Shown: positions 5,542-8,670 of the stretch, one piece after another | How positions within the stretch are numbered: position 1 is the stretch's first letter | Layout: every line of letters starts with the position of its first letter | Assembly (NCBI GenBank): GCA_020722945.1 | Contig: DYJV01000081.1 | Span: 1-8,670 of the forward strand | DNA length: 8,670 bases | Direction of reading: 5' to 3' | DNA from: Candidatus Methylomirabilis sp. | GTDB taxonomy: Bacteria; DYJV01 | Program-made: the position numbers and the translations under genes | The notes under the pieces: generated by a model | The model's input: the letters and a program-made list of their open reading frames with translations, nothing else | The model's database searches: none | What the model was told of the DNA's origin: nothing

Positions 5542-6600
5542 TTAGAAAACTATTACATCCCCATTTGTGAGAAAAGCGTGTGTATCCCTTGCAACTGATG
5601 ACTTTTTGGGGTAACTTTTGTAGGTATCTGTCCCCTTTACAATTGGTAGACCACTCTCAGCAGCTTTTTCTGCCCAAATCCAGCCTGTGCAGTGATTACA
5701 CGCCATCTTCACAGGCTTGAATGATTTACAACCTTTTATTATATCATCAAATTTTGGATCCCAATTCTCAAAGAGAGATATATGTAACCCACCATAACAG
5801 CCGTATATATTTTTGCCACCTTCAATATTCTTCCTTGCAAAACTGTAAAGAGTGAGTATCCCTGGATGACAACAACCTGTAACTGTAACAATACCTTTAT
5901 CTTTTACATTGAAATAGAGGACATTCTCACCTCTAACCCTGAGAAGTATAGGAACATCAAACATTTTAATAGCAACTCCATCACCAAGTTTGTAAATCTG
6001 CTCAGGAACAGTCTTTATCAATTTCCCTTTAAAAGGTATGCTATTTTTACAGCCAGCAACTTTGTGGTCATATCCATTGAGTAACTGCTCATCTTCAGGA
6101 TACATGGTGCTTGGTCCATAAATAGTAAGTTTCTCATTGACATGCTTTAAGGTTGATTCTATACCCCAATAGTGATCCAAATGCCAATGGCTTATAATAA
6201 GAGTGTCAATTTCACCACTTTGAAGCATCTTGTCTATCCCATGTCTTTTGTAAACATAATCCATCCACTCATTATTCCACCCACTATCGAGGAGTATCTT
6301 CTTCTTTTTGCCATCAAGAAATTCAACTTCAAGGAGGGCTGAATATCCTCCAGAGTTGTTTTTGTCCCAAGGGATAATGTATTGGTTGGTATTTGCACCA
6401 CCATGGTCAACAATATCCTTTTTAAATTGGTCATTATTAAACCAGCTTGTCTCTGTAAGAACAGTCACCTTTAAACTCTTGCACTCACCAATATTCTCTT
6501 TTTTGCCAGCTGCAAGCTTTGAAGGAATTCCTAAATTTGTGATAGCTCCTGCAGCAACTGCTGCACCACCAACTGTTTTTAAAAATGTTCTTCTTTTCAT
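5542..6600 (-). CDS. Tat-exported metallo-beta-lactamase-fold hydrolase (COG1237-like)
   Basis: The 352-residue protein begins with a twin-arginine signal, MKRRTFLKTVGG followed by an Ala/Gly-rich hydrophobic stretch to about residue 31, so it should be folded with metal in the cytoplasm and exported to the periplasm. The mature part has a metallo-beta-lactamase core: LLDSGW (103-108), SHWHLDH (137-143, binuclear metal site), TGCCHPGI (241-248), GGLHIS (270-275) and CNHCTGW (301-307). This set (HxHxDH, GCxHPG, GGxH, HCTG) matches the COG1237 group, whose archaeal member is linked to dihydropterin-ribofuranosylaminobenzene phosphate synthesis. Most bacterial members have no proven substrate. 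A very strong purine-rich ribosome site (6610-6601) precedes the ATG. It is the first gene of the minus-strand block, with a terminator directly after it. Substrate unknown; fold and export well supported. Confidence 0.9.
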   Translation of the reverse strand: MKRRTFLKTVGGAAVAAGAITNLGIPSKLAAGKKENIGECKSLKVTVLTETSWFNNDQFKKDIVDHGGANTNQYIIPWDKNNSGGYSALLEVEFLDGKKKKILLDSGWNNEWMDYVYKRHGIDKMLQSGEIDTLIISHWHLDHYWGIESTLKHVNEKLTIYGPSTMYPEDEQLLNGYDHKVAGCKNSIPFKGKLIKTVPEQIYKLGDGVAIKMFDVPILLRVRGENVLYFNVKDKGIVTVTGCCHPGILTLYSFARKNIEGGKNIYGCYGGLHISLFENWDPKFDDIIKGCKSFKPVKMACNHCTGWIWAEKAAESGLPIVKGTDTYKSYPKKSSVARDTHAFLTNGDVIVF

Positions 6601-7089
6601 CTCTCCCCTCCCCCTATAAATATTAATTTGTTAGAAAATAAAAACATTAAATTTATTCTATAAAAAAAGTAAAAGTGTGAAAAAGATTGTATGAAAAAAT
6701 TTAGATAAGACAAAGTCAAGCTCCTATGGATAGGAAACTATTTATTTATTAGTTCATTAAAAATAATAACAAAATAATGTTTTATAGTCAAGATTTATTT
6801 TTAGAGAATAACTTTTGGGAAATATTTTAAAATTACAAATCTGGCAATTTATACCTTCAATTTAAAGATATTGAGTAATTATATTTTATTTTTAATATTA
6901 AAACAGTAAATGATTATATTTCTGGATGTGAGGGGGTTAAATACGGTTTAAGGAAAACCATATTTCAATAAGTGGAGAATCAATGATAAAAATGTTACCT
7001 GTCTTTCTGCATGGAATCTGATAGAGTATCAAGTAATACGGAAAGTATTTTTTAACACAATTTTTCACTAAAAAAGGGGATTTATGAGT
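6601..7089. other. Long AT-rich intergenic stretch, no gene found
   Basis: No frame of credible length or composition occurs on either strand. Apart from the candidate hydrolase promoter and the dyad at 6722-6735, the section 6925-7052 is less AT-rich than its surroundings. It holds small stems: GGTTT/AAACC near 6945-6959, and AATAC-GGAAA-GTATT followed by T (about 7035-7053). I cannot match it to a known riboswitch or RNA family. It could hold a small RNA or the leftovers of a decayed gene. Confidence 0.5.
6686..6713 (-). promoter_or_regulatory. Candidate promoter of the exported hydrolase
   Basis: On the minus strand TTGTCT (6713-6708), a 16-base spacer and TACAAT (6691-6686) make a plausible sigma-70-type promoter about 85 bases upstream of the ATG. 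Nine bases upstream of its -35 lies a small dyad, TCCTAT-GG-ATAGGA (6722-6735), which could be an operator. Both are weak predictions in very AT-rich DNA. Confidence 0.35.
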
Positions 7090-7125
7090 AAAAAAAGAGC
7101 CCTCTTTTTAAAAGAGAGCTCTTTT
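7089..7125 (-). terminator. Rho-independent terminator of the LPP20-type gene
   Basis: On the minus strand AAAAGAGC (7125-7118) pairs with GCTCTTTT (7100-7093), with further pairing inside (AAGAG/CTCTT), and the stem runs into an unbroken T-run. It begins five bases after the TAG stop of the secreted protein gene, so that gene is probably a single-gene transcript. Confidence 0.85.
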
Positions 7126-7129
7126 ACTT

Positions 7130-7738
7130 CTATGAAGATTTGTCTCTGTTTCCTTCATCTTTACAATTATCAGTATTGCATTTAATTTGGTTAACTATAG
7201 GTTTAGGGAAGTGATTGCAAAGCTGGTGATTTCTTATAGCAATTTTCATTTCAACCTGACACACTCCATTATCTTTATGTTTTATGTCAAGAATTTCAAC
7301 TCCTCTAATAAAAGAGTTAGTCGCTATATTTATCCTATCGTAATCAACAATATAATTACCAGCACGTGTGTAAGCATCTAAAAATATTCCTCTGAGCTTT
7401 TCAGATATAAGCCTATAACCATCAGCAATACCTGCTCTTTCAGCCAGAAGATATTTTTGAACATCAGTAAGTTCTTTATCAGCTGGTGGGGCACCTCTAC
7501 CTGTTGAGTATAGGTTTATAATACAGCAGTTGCCACTATTTACCTCTCCACCAAAAGAGTTTGTCCCTTTTACACTTCCTGCAAAAGTGTTGATACAGTT
7601 ATCAGCACAGGCTCCACTATGCATTGCAGGGGGATTTCCAGCAGATAAATGTTCAGCTGATACAAAATCAACAGATACAAAGAAAACCATTAAAAACAAA
7701 AAAAGAAAAGGAACAGACATAAAAAATTTCATTCTCAT
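7130..7738 (-). CDS. Secreted LPP20-type protein with Cys-rich N-terminal region
   Basis: This 202-residue protein starts with a classic Sec signal peptide: hydrophobic FLFLFLMVFFVSVDF, then VSA-EH with likely cleavage after residue 28. No lipobox cysteine is seen, so it is a soluble periplasmic or secreted protein rather than a lipoprotein. Residues about 92-170 (QKYLLAERAGIADGYRLI, then the IRGVEILD area and a strand QVEMKIAI) fit the LPP20/FlgT-N-like domain. Such domains occur in envelope and flagellum-associated proteins of unclear function. The mature protein has eight cysteines (44, 48, 71, 72, 160, 174, 187, 192), enough for several disulfides, which is unusual for this domain. GGAGGG (7748-7743) is four bases from the ATG at 7738; a second in-frame ATG at 7732 is also possible. 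It has its own candidate promoter and terminator. Confidence 0.78.
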   Translation of the reverse strand: MRMKFFMSVPFLFLFLMVFFVSVDFVSAEHLSAGNPPAMHSGACADNCINTFAGSVKGTNSFGGEVNSGNCCIINLYSTGRGAPPADKELTDVQKYLLAERAGIADGYRLISEKLRGIFLDAYTRAGNYIVDYDRINIATNSFIRGVEILDIKHKDNGVCQVEMKIAIRNHQLCNHFPKPIVNQIKCNTDNCKDEGNRDKSS

Positions 7739-7780
7739 TTAACCCTCCTCATAGTTAAATATTTTTTATTCTAAATAACT

Positions 7781-7809
7781 TTTATACTGAATCGGAAAAA
7801 ATATGAAAA
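7781..7809 (-). promoter_or_regulatory. Candidate promoter of the LPP20-type gene
   Basis: On the minus strand TTTTCA (7809-7804), a 17-base spacer and TATAAA (7786-7781) give a plausible sigma-70-type promoter. The expected leader is about 35 bases and contains the GAGGAGGG ribosome site. The spacing is right, but the -35 is weak. Confidence 0.4.
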
Positions 7810-7905
7810 ACTTAAACAAAGTTTATCTTATTTTTAAATCTTAATTTCAAAATAGTCAAGAATATTAAAGTTAACAAGAGTAAACAGTAGTATAAATAAT
7901 AAATT

Positions 7906-8150
7906 TTCAAGGTTCAAAATTTAAATTATCCCACCAAATTTATATTATTGTCATTTTAACAAACAGAGTGAAGGGCTTCGAAATTCCTATAGTCACCATA
8001 CTGAAGTCTGGAGAAAAGATAAAAATAAAAATTAAAAATAGAAAAAGAGGAAAGAGAAAAACAAAAATACAAAAGAAATACCACCCCGTCACCTGACGGT
8101 GCCACCCCTCCAAAGAGGGGAATTCCCCTCTACTTTGCTACACCCCCCAT
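7906..8150 (+). repeat. Composite intergenic repeat module, copy A
   Basis: In order the module holds a 24-base leader (7906-7929), a degenerate GTCATTT-type repeat (7950-7998), an A-rich linker (8011-8080) and a GC-rich REP-like hairpin element (8081-8134). The same order recurs at 8200-8405, starting with an identical 24-base leader. The section 7962-8047 is also related, in inverted orientation, to 181-272 at the left end. No gene is present. Confidence 0.75.
8081..8134 (+). repeat. REP-like palindromic element, copy R2
   Basis: The element starts CCACCCCG. It contains a dyad CCGTCA-CC-TGACGG (8086-8099), then a stem CCCCTC/GAGGGG, and a perfect 18-base palindrome at 8114-8131 centred on AATT. 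CACCTGACGGTGCCACCCCT (8090-8109) is identical at 8616-8635. The two possible hairpins share the GAGGGG arm and exclude one another. Confidence 0.75.
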
Positions 8151-8241
8151 AAGAACAGGCGTAAGGCTGAAGTGTTGAAGGCTGAAGGGAAAGATAAAAT
8201 TCAAGGTTCAAAATTTAAATTATAGTGACAAACTATATTTT

Positions 8242-8280
8242 TTGTCATTTCGACGAGCGTAGCAAGGAAAAATCTCAAGG
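8242..8280 (+). repeat. GTCATTTCGACGAGCG-type dispersed repeat
   Basis: GTCATTTCGACGAGCGTAGC followed by AAGGAAAAATCTC matches a short dispersed repeat that I know from intergenic DNA of many bacteria, where GTCATTTCGA...GAAATCTC recurs. It is GC-richer than the flanks. A degraded relative lies at 7950-7990. Its function is not known to me. Confidence 0.6.
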
Positions 8281-8330
8281 GCAGTCTTGAAGTGTGAGGA
8301 AAAAACAAAAACAAAATACAAAAGAAAAAA

Positions 8331-8405
8331 CCACCCCGCCGCTGTTATTATTTTTTTAAAATTCCCCTCCTTCGGAGGGGTGGCAGGCAGAGCCTGACGG
8401 GGTGG
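8331..8405 (+). repeat. REP/MITE-like element with inverted ends, copy R3
   Basis: The 75-base unit has perfect 8-base inverted ends, CCACCCCG (8331-8338) and CGGGGTGG (8398-8405). Inside is a strong hairpin, CCCCTCC (8364-8370), loop TTC, GGAGGGG (8374-8380). It is the most complete copy in the window. It encodes nothing and would need a transposase in trans. Confidence 0.75.
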
Positions 8406-8484
8406 TCAAAAGAGTGTCTGATATCTCAAAATAGTTTACCCCATAAATCGAAAAGATATGGGTGGGAAAAAATAGTTGTTAGTT

Positions 8485-8505
8485 TTTAGTGTTTAGTGTT
8501 TAGTG
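8485..8505 (+). repeat. Heptamer tandem repeat (TTTAGTG)x3
   Basis: Three perfect tandem copies of TTTAGTG are followed by a partial TTTA. At 8581-8603 another heptameric run, TTCTCAA-TTCACCA-TTCATAA-TT, is imperfect. Such short heptamer arrays are slippage-prone and occur intergenically in several phyla. Confidence 0.7.
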
Positions 8506-8606
8506 TTTATAACAGAAAAAAGATAAAAGCAAAGAGGGTTTATTTTTGTCTTGAGTGTTATAGTTTTTTTAAAAAAATAATTCTCAATTCACCATTCATA
8601 ATTAAA

Positions 8607-8651
8607 CCACCTCTACACCTGACGGTGCCACCCCTTGAGTAGAGGGGAATT
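8607..8651 (+). repeat. REP-like palindromic element, copy R4
   Basis: CCACCTCTACACCTGACGGTG leads into CCACCCCTTGAGTAGAGGGGAAT. The latter (8628-8650) is the exact reverse complement of 33-55, and 8616-8635 equals 8090-8109. R4 therefore combines the left half of R2 with the loop version of L1. The T at 8612, where R2 has C, breaks the canonical CCACCCC end. Confidence 0.72.
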
Positions 8652-8670
8652 GAAGCGAGATAAAAACAGA

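Larger units (their letters stand above)
8200..8405 (+). repeat. Composite intergenic repeat module, copy B
   Basis: This is the second occurrence of the leader (8200-8223), GTCATTT repeat, A-rich linker and REP-like element order seen at 7906-8150. The offset is 294 bases at the leader and about 250 at the REP end, so the linkers differ in length. It suggests a tandem duplication followed by drift, or repeated insertion of the same parts at one site. Confidence 0.72.

Noticed and set aside
7084-7185. Plus-strand frame starting ATGAGTAAAAAAAGAGCC with AAGGGG upstream
   Set aside because: It reads straight through the terminator hairpin of the minus-strand gene and then overlaps that gene antisense. 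No coding character is seen.
7906-8651. CRISPR-like array
   Set aside because: The repeats are composite, differ in length and spacing, contain REP-type palindromes and lack uniform spacers; no cas gene is present.

Overview
The window is AT-rich bacterial chromosomal DNA with strong GGAGG-type ribosome binding sites, oligo-T rho-independent terminators and short intergenic gaps. The FolD+FchA pair, a Tat-exported metallo-hydrolase, an LPP20-type secreted protein and the style of the intergenic repeats would fit a thermophilic or anaerobic lineage such as the Deferribacterota. That placement is inference from gene content and composition; no marker gene in the window fixes it.

Layout. 1-300 is a repeat cluster with no gene. 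310-3212 (+ strand) carries folD, fchA and a class I/II aminotransferase. folD and fchA look like one transcript from a promoter near 310. The aminotransferase starts only 25 bp after an intrinsic terminator, so it is probably reached by read-through. A perfect 16-bp bidirectional hairpin (3229-3265) separates this block from a convergent minus-strand block. That block reads, in order of transcription: a Tat-exported metallo-beta-lactamase-fold hydrolase (6600-5542), an intrinsic terminator, then a tightly overlapping trio of a ~10-helix membrane protein (5467-4274), a 94-residue soluble protein (4281-3997) and a 246-residue protein with a Cys/His-rich tail (4000-3260). I do not recognise any of the trio. 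6601-7129 is a long AT-rich gap with one terminator and candidate promoter elements. A secreted LPP20-type protein follows (7738-7130, minus). 7740-8670 is a second repeat cluster.

How the genes may work together. FolD keeps the family's lysine and aspartate, but the conserved glutamine of the 'QLPLP' motif is glutamate, which would be expected to damage cyclohydrolase activity. The adjacent FchA-family protein could supply that step, so the pair would split the usual bifunctional reaction between 5,10-methylene- and 10-formyl-tetrahydrofolate. The minus-strand block looks like an envelope-associated system: an exported metallo-hydrolase, a histidine-bearing membrane protein and two small soluble partners. 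Its function is unknown and it is the best candidate here for something undescribed.

The two repeat clusters are related to each other in inverted orientation. They share an A-rich linker, a REP-like GC-rich hairpin element (CCACCCC...GGGGTGG) and a GTCATTT-type dispersed repeat, and so bracket the whole gene block.
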